Positions 26,504-35,031 of a stretch of 64,000 nucleotides of DNA are shown here, piece after piece. The stretch lies in assembly GCA_938007965.1 (NCBI GenBank), contig CALLMH010000014.1, positions 1 through 64,000 of the forward strand. The letters are read 5' to 3'. The stretch comes from an uncultured Saprospiraceae bacterium. Its GTDB lineage: Bacteria; Bacteroidota; Bacteroidia; Chitinophagales; Saprospiraceae. Position numbers and translations under genes: made by a program. How positions within the stretch are numbered: position 1 is the stretch's first letter; each line of letters starts with the position of its first letter. Under the pieces are notes generated by a model, which worked only from the letters and a program-made list of their open reading frames with translations, was not told where the DNA came from and did no database searches.

Positions 26504-28348
26504 ATGGCAAATATTGCAACAACATACGACGATGACGTACTCTTAGAAGAGCACGGATATAATGATCATTTTCATGATCATCATCATGGTGATAAGTACC
26601 AGTCAGGTTTCATAAGTCACTATATATTTTCAATGGACCATAAGGTCATTGCTAGACAATTTTTAATAACGGGTATTATCTGGGCCATAATTGGTGCAGC
26701 GATGTCTGTTGTATTTAGGTTACAACTTGGTTTTCCAGAGGAAAGCTTAGCATGGTTGAAACCGGTATTAGGTAAGTGGATAGTAGTCGATCCAACGGGT
26801 GTTGGTACATTGGCGCCAGAGTTTTATTACGCCTTGGTTACGATGCACGGTACCATACTCGTATTCTTTGTACTGACAGCTGGATTAAGTGGTACTTTTA
26901 GTAATCTACTTATTCCGCTACAGTTAGGAGCGAGGGATATGGCTTCTCCGTTTTTGAATATGTTATCATACTGGTTCTTCTTTCTTGCAGGTATTGTGAT
27001 GTTTTATTCACTATTCTTAAGTACTGGTCCTTTCTCAGGTGGATGGACAGCTTATCCTCCGTTGAGTGCACTTCCACAAGCATCAACTGGTTCTGGAACA
27101 GGTATGACACTGTGGTTGGTCAGTTTGACATTATTTGTCGTGTCGGTATTATTAGGAGGTATTAACTACGTAACTACAGTACTTAATTTAAGAACTAAAG
27201 GGATGAGTCTATGGAGAATGCCATTAACAATATGGGCATTTTTTGTAACTGCGATAATCGGTGTATTATCGTTTCCAGTATTGGCTTCAGGATTCTTCAT
27301 GTTGATGATGGATAGAGGTCTAGGAACTTCATTCTTCTTGAGTGAAATATTCATAGAGGGACAAGCACTTGATAGAGTAGGAGGTTCTCCTGTATTGTAT
27401 CAGCATTTATTCTGGTTTTTAGGTCACCCTGAAGTATATATAATAATACTTCCTGCGATGGGTCTTGTATCTGAGGTATTAGCTGTGCATGCAAGAAAAC
27501 CAATATTTGGATATAGAGCGATGGTTTATTCAATCTTAGCGATTGCATTCCTTTCGTTTATTGTATGGGCTCACCACATGTTTATGTCTGGGGTAAATCC
27601 ATTTATATCTAATTTCTTTGTTGTATTTACATTGATCATCGCAGTACCATCTGCCGTAAAAGTTTTCAATTGGATTACGACATTGTATGGAGGTAATATC
27701 AGACTCAATACCCCTATGCTATTTGCTATTGGATTTGTATCATTATTCATTTCTGGAGGATTGACAGGAGTATTCTTAGGAAACTCTACGATAGATATTC
27801 AGATGCATGATACATATTTTGTAGTAGCCCACTTCCACATTGTGATGGGAGTTGCAGCATTTTTTGGGATGTTTGCAGGTATATACCATTGGTATCCTAA
27901 GATGTACAGTCGATTTATGAATGAGACATTAGGTAAGATACACTTCTGGGGGACTTTGATTGGAGCTTACGCAATATTCTGGCCTATGCACTTTATCGGT
28001 ATGGCTGGTGTACCAAGAAGATATTACAGCTTTGATACATTTGATGCTTTCAAGCACTTTTCAGGGATGAATCAGTTTATTACTGTAGCTGCAATTTTAG
28101 TATTTTTTGTACAATTAGTATTTGTTATCAATTTCTTCTACAGTATATGGAAAGGTAAGAAAATGACGACTAAGAATCCATGGGATGCAACTACTCTTGA
28201 GTGGACTACGCCTATAGAACCTATTCATGGTAACTGGCCTGGTAATCTTCCAACTGTACACAGATGGGCGTATGATTATAACAAAGATGAAAGAGAATTT
28301 GTATCGCAGATTGTTCCTTTAGAAGAAGGTGAAGTAGGTGATCACTAA
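26504..28348 (+). CDS. coxA: Cytochrome c oxidase subunit I
   Basis: 614 residues, about 12-13 membrane helices, the heme a and heme a3-CuB catalytic subunit. The CuB and crosslink region FWFLGHPEVYIIILP, the HHMFMSG pair, and the heme ligands in HDTYFVVAHFHIVMG identify an A-type heme-copper oxidase; the glutamate in the HPEVY-type motif with VYIIILPAMG is typical for the caa3/aa3 group. The N-terminal cytoplasmic tail is histidine-rich (HFHDHHHGDKY). It starts 21 bases after coxB. Confidence 0.96.
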   Translation: MANIATTYDDDVLLEEHGYNDHFHDHHHGDKYQSGFISHYIFSMDHKVIARQFLITGIIWAIIGAAMSVVFRLQLGFPEESLAWLKPVLGKWIVVDPTGVGTLAPEFYYALVTMHGTILVFFVLTAGLSGTFSNLLIPLQLGARDMASPFLNMLSYWFFFLAGIVMFYSLFLSTGPFSGGWTAYPPLSALPQASTGSGTGMTLWLVSLTLFVVSVLLGGINYVTTVLNLRTKGMSLWRMPLTIWAFFVTAIIGVLSFPVLASGFFMLMMDRGLGTSFFLSEIFIEGQALDRVGGSPVLYQHLFWFLGHPEVYIIILPAMGLVSEVLAVHARKPIFGYRAMVYSILAIAFLSFIVWAHHMFMSGVNPFISNFFVVFTLIIAVPSAVKVFNWITTLYGGNIRLNTPMLFAIGFVSLFISGGLTGVFLGNSTIDIQMHDTYFVVAHFHIVMGVAAFFGMFAGIYHWYPKMYSRFMNETLGKIHFWGTLIGAYAIFWPMHFIGMAGVPRRYYSFDTFDAFKHFSGMNQFITVAAILVFFVQLVFVINFFYSIWKGKKMTTKNPWDATTLEWTTPIEPIHGNWPGNLPTVHRWAYDYNKDEREFVSQIVPLEEGEVGDH

Positions 28349-28378
28349 TTATATAATGTAAGATACAAAACGTACATA

Positions 28379-29278
28379 TTGAAAAGCACAAAAACATATC
28401 TGATAGAGTCACAGTCAACTAAGAATTATTCTAAGTTGGGTGACTATGTGATGTTGGTGAAATTAAAGCTATCAATGTTGGTTGTATTTACTTCACTCAT
28501 GTCTTATTTGATAGTAGCTGGAAGTAGTGCTAGTATCGTATCGCTGGTGCTATTAGGCCTAGGTGGTTTCTTAACTACTGCAGCTGCCAATGCATTGAAT
28601 CAGGTTCTCGAAAAGGATTACGATAAAAACATGAAGCGGACAGCCGATAGGCCTATCACAACTGGGAGGATGTCATCATCTGAAGCGGTTATGTTTGCTG
28701 GGTTATCTTGTTTAGCTGGTGTTTCTATGTTAGCACTGTTTAATCCGTTGACCTCTTTATTGGGGATGTTATCTCTAATATGTTATGCATTTGTATATAC
28801 ACCGATGAAGAGGTATTCTACATCAGCTGTCGCTATAGGAGCGATACCAGGTGCCTTACCTGCATTGATTGGATGTACTGCATTCGAAGGTACTATCACT
28901 GTATTTGGTATTGGGATATTTGCATTACAATTTTTGTGGCAGTTCCCTCATTTCTGGGCGATAGGTTATCTTTCATATGATGATTATAATAATGCAGGGT
29001 ATAAGTTATTGCCCCAAGACGAATTGGGAAATGTAGATAGGAGTCTAGGTTTACATTCTACGATTTATGCGATACTGATGATACCTGTCATAGGTTTCAT
29101 ACATTATTTGGGAGATGTCAGCATGATAGCTTCATTAATAGTTTTAGTGACATCAATAATTTATATTGGTTTCAGTATTAATTTTCATCAGCGTTTTGAT
29201 AGGAAATCAGGTCTGAGATTAATGTTTTATTCATTTGTTTATTTGCCAATTATATTGGCGGCTTATTTAATTTTTTAA
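28379..29278 (+). CDS. ctaB: Protoheme IX farnesyltransferase (heme O synthase)
   Basis: A 299-residue UbiA-family prenyltransferase that adds farnesyl to heme b, needed to make heme A for the oxidase encoded upstream. The first aspartate-rich motif is visible as ALNQVLEKDYDKNMKRTADRPI, and the second near YDDYNNAGYKLLP. The start appears to be a TTG at 28379, because the next methionine (ATG 28451) would cut into the conserved DYxxLxK start of the family. The usual KPR after this is KLK here. Thirty bases separate it from coxA. Confidence 0.9.
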   Translation: MKSTKTYLIESQSTKNYSKLGDYVMLVKLKLSMLVVFTSLMSYLIVAGSSASIVSLVLLGLGGFLTTAAANALNQVLEKDYDKNMKRTADRPITTGRMSSSEAVMFAGLSCLAGVSMLALFNPLTSLLGMLSLICYAFVYTPMKRYSTSAVAIGAIPGALPALIGCTAFEGTITVFGIGIFALQFLWQFPHFWAIGYLSYDDYNNAGYKLLPQDELGNVDRSLGLHSTIYAILMIPVIGFIHYLGDVSMIASLIVLVTSIIYIGFSINFHQRFDRKSGLRLMFYSFVYLPIILAAYLIF

Positions 29279-29282
29279 AATT

Positions 29283-29870
29283 ATGGAAAGCATGGAAACA
29301 ATAGCAATAGAGGAAACTAAAAAAAAGGGGATAAATCCACAGAAGTTCGCTCTTTGGGTTGGGATGGCCAGTATAATAATGATGTTTACTGGATGGACGA
29401 GTGCATACATTGTCAAAAATGCAGCGGGTAATTGGCTAGAATTTGGTTTGCCTAGTATGTTTTACGCCAGTACGATTACTATCGTTTTAAGTAGCATTGT
29501 ATTGCACCTATCGTATATAGGATACAAAAAGCAACGTGAGTTCATGTACAAAGGGCTACTTGTTTTAGCTTTCATATTGGGTGTATCTTTTGTAGTTATG
29601 CAATATCAAGGTTGGATGCAACTTTTTGGTATGGGTGTCGATTTTAAGGCTAATGTTGCTGGATCATTTACTTATTTGATTACAGCAGCTCATGCAGTGC
29701 ACGTTTTAGGAGGAATAGCGGCTTTAATAGTGGCAATGATTCATGCATTCACATTAAAGTTTAGATATACAGAAAAAAGAAAAAATAGATTTGAATTAGT
29801 ATTACAGTATTGGCATTTTGTAGATATATTATGGATATACCTACTTTTGTTTATGCTTAATACCAAATAG
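29283..29870 (+). CDS. Cytochrome c oxidase subunit III (short paralogue)
   Basis: 195 residues with five membrane helices of the subunit III fold. Segments such as MFTGWTSAYIV, YQGWMQLFGMGVDF and the C-terminal YWHFVDILWIYLL are the family signature. Bacteroidota oxidase clusters commonly have two subunit III genes in a row; this is the shorter first copy. It begins 4 bases after ctaB. Confidence 0.9.
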   Translation: MESMETIAIEETKKKGINPQKFALWVGMASIIMMFTGWTSAYIVKNAAGNWLEFGLPSMFYASTITIVLSSIVLHLSYIGYKKQREFMYKGLLVLAFILGVSFVVMQYQGWMQLFGMGVDFKANVAGSFTYLITAAHAVHVLGGIAALIVAMIHAFTLKFRYTEKRKNRFELVLQYWHFVDILWIYLLLFMLNTK

Positions 29871-29925
29871 AAGGTATCATATACCAACAACTAATATAAA
29901 ACTAACTAATTAAAGTAACGATTTA

Positions 29926-30783
29926 ATGGCTACAGTAGAAACAGCAGCACATAACGATACACACAAGGATAACGATGGCAGTTGGGAGGGTGGCTCACAG
30001 CCATTCAAAGCCAGCTATGGTAAATTAATGATGTGGTACTTCTTGGTATCAGATGCATTTACTTTTGCAGGATTTTTAATTGCATATGGGGCTCTAAGGT
30101 TCAGTATGCCTACTTGGCCTGTTCCTGATTTTGTATTTAGTACAACTCCTTTTAATGGTCATGGCTTACCGCTAGTGTTTGTAACGGTAATGACTTTTAT
30201 ACTTTTGGCAAGTTCATTTACGATGGTAAGAGCCGTACAGGAAGGACACGAAGAAAATAAAAGAGGTGTCGTGAAATGGATGATCCTCACAATAGTCGGT
30301 GGATTCATGTTCTTAGGCTGTCAAGCTTGGGAGTGGAATAAATTGATAGGTGAAGAGCATATGTCGATTACTCAAAATCCATTCGGTACACATACAGAAG
30401 ATGGTGTATATCTAGCGGGTGATGGGCACTATGTGAACGAAGGAGATACTTTTGTTGCTGGTGAATCATATCTTGTACATAAGCATGATGGCGAGTGGGC
30501 ACCACTTGATTTTAAAGTGACCAGTGGTCCAGACGCTGGTATGATAAAATCTCAGACTTTAGGACCTAAGGCATTCGGGGCTTTATTCTTTTTTATAACT
30601 GGATTTCACGGGTTTCACGTATTTTCAGGAATAGTGATAATGTTGATTGTTACTATAAATGCAGCTACAGGTCTATACATAAAAAGGAAAAATGGTTACG
30701 AAATGATTGAGAAAGTTGGACTTTACTGGCACTTCGTAGATTTAGTATGGGTATTTGTTTTCTTATTATTCTACTTACTCTAA
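29926..30783 (+). CDS. coxC: Cytochrome c oxidase subunit III (long paralogue)
   Basis: 285 residues with five to seven membrane helices. It has the subunit III signature GFHGFHVFSGI and GLYWHFVDLVWVFVF, with an insert of about 65 polar residues (about 140-210) between helices that the shorter paralogue lacks. The N-terminal tail contains AAHNDTHKDNDG. Subunit III stabilises the core and may guide oxygen and protons. Confidence 0.92.
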   Translation: MATVETAAHNDTHKDNDGSWEGGSQPFKASYGKLMMWYFLVSDAFTFAGFLIAYGALRFSMPTWPVPDFVFSTTPFNGHGLPLVFVTVMTFILLASSFTMVRAVQEGHEENKRGVVKWMILTIVGGFMFLGCQAWEWNKLIGEEHMSITQNPFGTHTEDGVYLAGDGHYVNEGDTFVAGESYLVHKHDGEWAPLDFKVTSGPDAGMIKSQTLGPKAFGALFFFITGFHGFHVFSGIVIMLIVTINAATGLYIKRKNGYEMIEKVGLYWHFVDLVWVFVFLLFYLL

Positions 30784-30831
30784 TAATAAGGGATTTAACA
30801 ATTATCATTATTGAATAAAAAATAAAAATAA

Positions 30832-31242
30832 ATGGCACATTTAACATATGAAGAGTCGAAAAAATCGGCCTCAAAAATTATAATAATATTAGCCATCATT
30901 ACGATAGCGGAGGTATTATTTGCTTTGCTTGGGAAGGGTTATCTAAAAGAAGGTATCGAATTTCATCCTGCCTTGATGGGAGGGGTTATGATTATCATGA
31001 GTATAGTTAAAGCATATCTCATAATCTTTGAATTTATGCACATGAAGTATGAAGCACCTGGTTTAGCTAAGTCAGTATTATTACCTACGTTACTTCTAGT
31101 ATGGGGTGTGATAGCTTTTACATGGGAAGGTAGTGATTGGTTCAAAAGAAGAGACCTAATCAAAACTAAAAATGAAAGACCGATGAAAGATGTAAAAGTG
31201 GGATCTGTTTACGATTCTGCTGTTACAAGAAATATTGGTTAA
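30832..31242 (+). CDS. Cytochrome c oxidase subunit IV-like protein
   Basis: 136 residues with three membrane helices; HPALMGGVMIIMSIVKAYLIIFEFMHMKYE is the signature of the prokaryotic cytochrome c oxidase subunit IV (CyoD/COX4-pro) family. It is the last structural oxidase gene and is followed by a strong terminator. Confidence 0.88.
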   Translation: MAHLTYEESKKSASKIIIILAIITIAEVLFALLGKGYLKEGIEFHPALMGGVMIIMSIVKAYLIIFEFMHMKYEAPGLAKSVLLPTLLLVWGVIAFTWEGSDWFKRRDLIKTKNERPMKDVKVGSVYDSAVTRNIG

Positions 31243-31266
31243 TTTTCATTAAGAAAAAATAGAAGG

Positions 31267-31297
31267 GGCGAATTGGTAGAACTAATTCGCCTTTTTT
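31267..31297 (+). terminator. Rho-independent terminator of the act-cox operon
   Basis: GGCGAATT (31267-31274) pairs with AATTCGCC (31284-31291), followed by TTTTTT. It ends the run of twelve respiratory genes. Confidence 0.88.
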
Positions 31298-31428
31298 GTT
31301 TTGTATTTATATGACTATTCCAGTTTGTCGAATCAATGTAAAATTGGAAATAAACAGTGCATTATCGACGTCTACTATTGGTTTTGATTTGTTGTAATGT
31401 TAGATATTTGTACGGAAAATAAAAAAGA

Positions 31429-31917
31429 ATGAAATATTTAGTGTCTAGTGTTGTATTCATACTAATAGCCATAGTACCTTTTGGGTCTTGGTATTACTTG
31501 CAAACCGGGCTTAATTACAGAAAAGAGGCTTTGAAGGAGTTGGAACCAAAAGAACAGTTTTCTGTGGATGGATTTGATAGTTCCATACTAAAATCAAAGA
31601 CGACGTTATTCCAATTGAAAAGTGTAGAAGAAGATGTTCTACCTCAAATATTTGAACAATACAATAAATCAGAAACCTATCAAGTCGTAGCGATCGATTC
31701 TCCAGAAGAAGAACAGAATAATTGGATTACTATATCACCGATTATTGCTGATGTAATATCATCAAAATATGACGACGCTGGATTTATATTGGTTGATACG
31801 AGCATGATGGTAAGAAATACATATCCAGCTGATATGGACGGGGTAAGGCGAATGATTGAACATACATCGATCGTACTCCCTAGAATAAAAGAAATTGATA
31901 TAAAACTGAAGAAATAA
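31429..31917 (+). CDS. Degenerate SCO-like protein lacking the copper-binding cysteines
   Basis: 162 residues with an N-terminal membrane anchor (residues 5-27). The beginning (YYLQTGLNYRKEAL) and the end (GFILVDTSMMVRNTYPADMDGVRRMIEHTSIVLP) match the two ends of SCO1/SenC-type proteins found at this position in Bacteroidota oxidase clusters, but the central thioredoxin core is much shorter than the usual 200-plus residues and there is no CxxxC and no cysteine at all. It probably no longer delivers copper to CuA as SCO does. The stop overlaps the start of the DUF420 gene by one base (TAATG). Confidence 0.55.
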   Translation: MKYLVSSVVFILIAIVPFGSWYYLQTGLNYRKEALKELEPKEQFSVDGFDSSILKSKTTLFQLKSVEEDVLPQIFEQYNKSETYQVVAIDSPEEEQNNWITISPIIADVISSKYDDAGFILVDTSMMVRNTYPADMDGVRRMIEHTSIVLPRIKEIDIKLKK

Positions 31918-32495
31918 TGGAAGGGAATACTGTTTTAGGTAGAAAGTTGGATATAGCCGCTATTATTGTATCGATTGCGGTTGTTGGTTTGGTGGGAGTG
32001 ATGAGAATTCCAAGTATGAAGATCAATACGTCCATCGATTTTTCTTTTCTACCTCCAATGCATGCTTTGTTTAATTCTGTGGTAGCATTGGCATTATTGA
32101 TGGCACTCTATTTTATTAAGAGCAAGAATATCAAAGCGCATCAAAATATGATTAATGTTGCGATGACGTTTTCATTTTTATTTTTGCTGTCATACGTTGT
32201 ATATCATTTTACAACTTTAGAAACACTCTACAGTGATTTTGATCATAATAGAATTGTAACTGATGCAGAGAAAGCGCAATCTGGTTCACTGAGGACGATA
32301 TATTTCACTTTTCTAGCATCACATATACTATTAGCTGCGATATCATTGCCTTTTATCTTATTTACGTATATAAGGGGATTTACTGGACAAATAACTAAAC
32401 ATAGAAGATTGGCAAAATTTGTGTGGCCAGTTTGGTTCTATGTTGCTGTGACAGGTCCTATTTGTTATTTTATGTTAAAACCATTTTACGCTTAA
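31917..32495 (+). CDS. DUF420 family membrane protein
   Basis: 192 residues with five membrane helices. LPPMHALFNSVVALALL, IKAHQNMINVAMTFSFLFLLSYVVYHFTT and RRLAKFVWPVWFYVAVTG are typical of DUF420 (CtaM/YozB-like), a family needed for maturation of heme A oxidases in Firmicutes. A similar assembly role here is inference from family and position. It overlaps the SCO-like gene by one base and is followed 4 bases later by a small CPMC protein gene, so the three form one transcript. Confidence 0.8.
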   Translation: MEGNTVLGRKLDIAAIIVSIAVVGLVGVMRIPSMKINTSIDFSFLPPMHALFNSVVALALLMALYFIKSKNIKAHQNMINVAMTFSFLFLLSYVVYHFTTLETLYSDFDHNRIVTDAEKAQSGSLRTIYFTFLASHILLAAISLPFILFTYIRGFTGQITKHRRLAKFVWPVWFYVAVTGPICYFMLKPFYA

Positions 32496-32499
32496 AAAT

Positions 32500-32742
32500 A
32501 TGAGAAAGTATCAAAAGTATATTTTGTTTATAGTTTTTTTATTGATTGTGGTTGGAACTTCTGCACAGTGTCCTATGTGTAGAGCAGCGGCCGAGACTAA
32601 CCTAAACGCAGGTGGTACTGAGGGGAAAGGTCTAAACAAGGGAATTCTTTATATGTTGTCTTTACCTTATCTATTGATAGGAACAATAGGTTTCTTGTGG
32701 TGGAAGAATAAAAAAGAGGAATCAGCTGGATCTAAAGCTTAA
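32500..32742 (+). CDS. Small CPMC-motif membrane protein
   Basis: 80 residues: an N-terminal hydrophobic signal or anchor (7-20), a CPMCRAAAET segment, a short glycine-rich linker and a C-terminal membrane helix (LYMLSLPYLLIGTIGFLWW). I know this type as an unnamed companion of oxidase clusters in Bacteroidota. The CxxC just outside the membrane suggests a copper or thiol-redox role in oxidase assembly, which is inference. Tightly linked to the DUF420 gene. Confidence 0.72.
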   Translation: MRKYQKYILFIVFLLIVVGTSAQCPMCRAAAETNLNAGGTEGKGLNKGILYMLSLPYLLIGTIGFLWWKNKKEESAGSKA

Positions 32743-32809
32743 TTCCTCGTTTTATGACATTATCTAAATATTACGAAGTTCATTTAACTTACAGTAATTC
32801 GCTATCATA

Positions 32810-33493
32810 CTAAAACTGGTAGGCATATCCAGCACTGAATTGAAATCCACTATTTCTTACAGAGATATCTACAACAGGGTCTTTGATCATGTTAGTGAAA
32901 CTGTGATTGTACCTAGCATCTACAAATAACTTTCCGTTTTGGATATTGCGCTCTAATCCTGCACCAATTATACCAGATAATTGTGTTCGGTTATAGATTT
33001 CATCGTTGAGGTTGATATCTATTGTCGGTAAATTGAAATCCAGTATGAACGTAGCTTTAGGCTGAATACGAGCTGAGGTAGCATAACCTATTGATGGACC
33101 AATGATTCCATATGCTTTTGTTTTTTTATTTCCATATTTCACCTTCGCTAATAATGGAACCTCTAAATAATTAATATTTGTAGTAGCCTTAGCGCCGATT
33201 GGGATATCAATTCCTCCCAAGTCAAACGTTGTTCCCTCTTTTATATTAAATCCTCTCTTGATATATAGTAACTCTGGTTGAAATGATAGGTTACTATGGA
33301 TGTCTACTTCAGAAGTGATTCCTACCAGAAATGATGTGAAGGATTGAGGCGCTTCATTAATGGCATCAATGTACAATTCGGCCTGAGCATCAGTAATACT
33401 TAATCCTCCCTTTAGTCCAATACTTACTTGGCTATATACAAATGTACTAGTCATAATGGCCATTGCTACGAGTGTAATCTTTACCTTTTTCAT
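32810..33493 (-). CDS. Outer-membrane beta-barrel protein (PorT-like fold family)
   Basis: 227 residues with a Sec signal peptide (ending STFVYSQ). The mature part is a series of amphipathic strands (VSIGLKGGLSITDAQ, LSFQPELLYIKRGF, YLEVPLLAKVKYG, GIIGAGLERNI, GFQFSAGYAYQF) typical of the 8-stranded outer-membrane barrel family common in Bacteroidota, ending in Phe. No specific function can be given. Confidence 0.72.
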   Translation of the reverse strand: MKKVKITLVAMAIMTSTFVYSQVSIGLKGGLSITDAQAELYIDAINEAPQSFTSFLVGITSEVDIHSNLSFQPELLYIKRGFNIKEGTTFDLGGIDIPIGAKATTNINYLEVPLLAKVKYGNKKTKAYGIIGPSIGYATSARIQPKATFILDFNLPTIDINLNDEIYNRTQLSGIIGAGLERNIQNGKLFVDARYNHSFTNMIKDPVVDISVRNSGFQFSAGYAYQF

Positions 33494-33645
33494 AAGTCTG
33501 AATTTTATTGTTAATGAATATTACTATCGAATCATTTGCTATTCTTGATTTATTAGTATTTGCGATAAAGACTAGGAACGGCTGTTAAGAAAGGGTTATA
33601 GGAAGGTTATTGGAAGTCTAATATAGAGGATAGAAATAGTAGAGA

Positions 33646-34116
33646 TTAGAAAATATACCTTACACCGAGGCTGGCGTCGGCATCAAACTCTACTTTGTCA
33701 AGAACATTATAGTAAGGTAATATATCTATGAAAAGGTTTATCGGCGCAGTTTCAAAAGTATATTCGAGTCCAATGACAGTTGATATTAATAGGTTAGAAT
33801 TAATATTTTCGTTGGCGAATCTATAAAATCCTCCAGCTCCAATATACCAGTCCAGGTTATTTACTTTGTTAGTTAATTGACTTTGCACCTGGTATAAGCC
33901 ACCGATTGTCCCTAAAGAATTGCCACCCACACGAGATATACCTGCGATAGCTTCGATCGCTTGATTTTCTTCTATAAATATTTTGTACGAAGCATTGATA
34001 GATGTACCCAACCGGATCCCAACCGAAGATTTATACTCTTGAGCTGACAGATTACATATACTAGAAAATATAATAACCAAGGTTGCTACAATTTTTAATG
34101 ATCTTTTCATATTCAC
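33646..34116 (-). CDS. Small outer-membrane beta-barrel-like protein
   Basis: 156 residues with a signal peptide (LVIIFSSICNLSAQ) and strand-rich mature part (SVGIRLGTSINASY, WYIGAGGFYRF, LGVRYIF). The C-terminal aromatic fits an outer-membrane barrel of eight strands. Function unknown. A -7 promoter element lies 25 bases upstream. Confidence 0.62.
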   Translation of the reverse strand: MNMKRSLKIVATLVIIFSSICNLSAQEYKSSVGIRLGTSINASYKIFIEENQAIEAIAGISRVGGNSLGTIGGLYQVQSQLTNKVNNLDWYIGAGGFYRFANENINSNLLISTVIGLEYTFETAPINLFIDILPYYNVLDKVEFDADASLGVRYIF

Positions 34117-34140
34117 ATATTAGGGTAAGGAATTGTGTTA

Positions 34141-34148
34141 CAAATATA
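34141..34148 (-). promoter_or_regulatory. Bacteroidota -7 element upstream of the small barrel gene
   Basis: On the minus strand the sequence reads TATATTTG, matching TAnnTTTG, 25 bases before the start at 34116. No good -33 element at normal spacing. Confidence 0.38.
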
Positions 34149-34317
34149 AATATATTATTAAATATAAACATATGTCAAAATGGTTGGACATTTCAATTTG
34201 TCTATTTACGAATTGAAATATTTGCATATTCACTCACGTAAATTGATTACTTGTATTCAGTTACAGTTATAAAAGTTGGGAATTTGCGCATTGAGATTGA
34301 TGAACTTATAGTCTTTG

Positions 34318-35031
34318 CTATCCCTCGAAATTAAAGCCGATAGATATTACTTGTGAGAATACGTTTTCTAAAACCTTAGCTTGATTAAGTTGATTGTCGT
34401 ATATGAGCGTATTCGTCAATCCACGAGAAAATTTGATTTCTGGTGAGAATATGAAATATGGGTAGAAAAACTGCATCCCAAGACCAACTTCCCATTGGAA
34501 GTCATGAGAAGAGAATTTTAAAATTGATTTCTTGGAGTCACTGTTACCTGCTACGTCATAGCCATACTTGAGCCCGAGGGTAGCAAATACACGTTTATCC
34601 TTGTAAGGTTTTGATTTGTACCTCATCTGAAAAGGCAATTCGAAGTATACTGGCTCTGCATTATTGAATTGAGTAGTGGTAGTGCTAGACTCTGTAAATT
34701 CCAATTGTCTGGACACAAATGAAAAACCGGGTAGAAATCTAAAATCAAAATTGTATCCAAGTTTCAAATTGGCTATCATATGAAGTTCCAGACCTACACC
34801 GCTTGCAGGTTCGGCGATACGTATTTCATCATTTCCAATGAAAAATTTCGATTGGTTGAGAATATAACCACTGTTATTTAACCCAATACTAAGTCCGAAA
34901 TAATATGATTTTTTTTGAAATCCCTTATAGTTGTAATTACCAACGTCACCAGCTTGGCCCATCAGATAGACCATACTGAATAGAGAAAAAGCTAAAAAGA
35001 GAATTATTTTTTTGCCAAATAAATGGTGCAT
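34318..35031 (-). CDS. porT: Type IX secretion protein PorT
   Basis: 237 residues with a signal peptide (hydrophobic part about 10-25). The mature sequence contains YYFGLSIGLNNSGYILNQS, LKLGYNFDFRFLPGFSF, VYFELPFQMRYKS and SPEIKFSRG, which match PorT, an outer-membrane barrel needed for type IX secretion. The gene overlaps the end of menG by 28 bases; the menG-porT pair is a recurrent arrangement in Bacteroidota. Proteins with type IX sorting tails elsewhere in the window are expected cargo. Confidence 0.8.
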   Translation of the reverse strand: MHHLFGKKIILFLAFSLFSMVYLMGQAGDVGNYNYKGFQKKSYYFGLSIGLNNSGYILNQSKFFIGNDEIRIAEPASGVGLELHMIANLKLGYNFDFRFLPGFSFVSRQLEFTESSTTTTQFNNAEPVYFELPFQMRYKSKPYKDKRVFATLGLKYGYDVAGNSDSKKSILKFSSHDFQWEVGLGMQFFYPYFIFSPEIKFSRGLTNTLIYDNQLNQAKVLENVFSQVISIGFNFEG

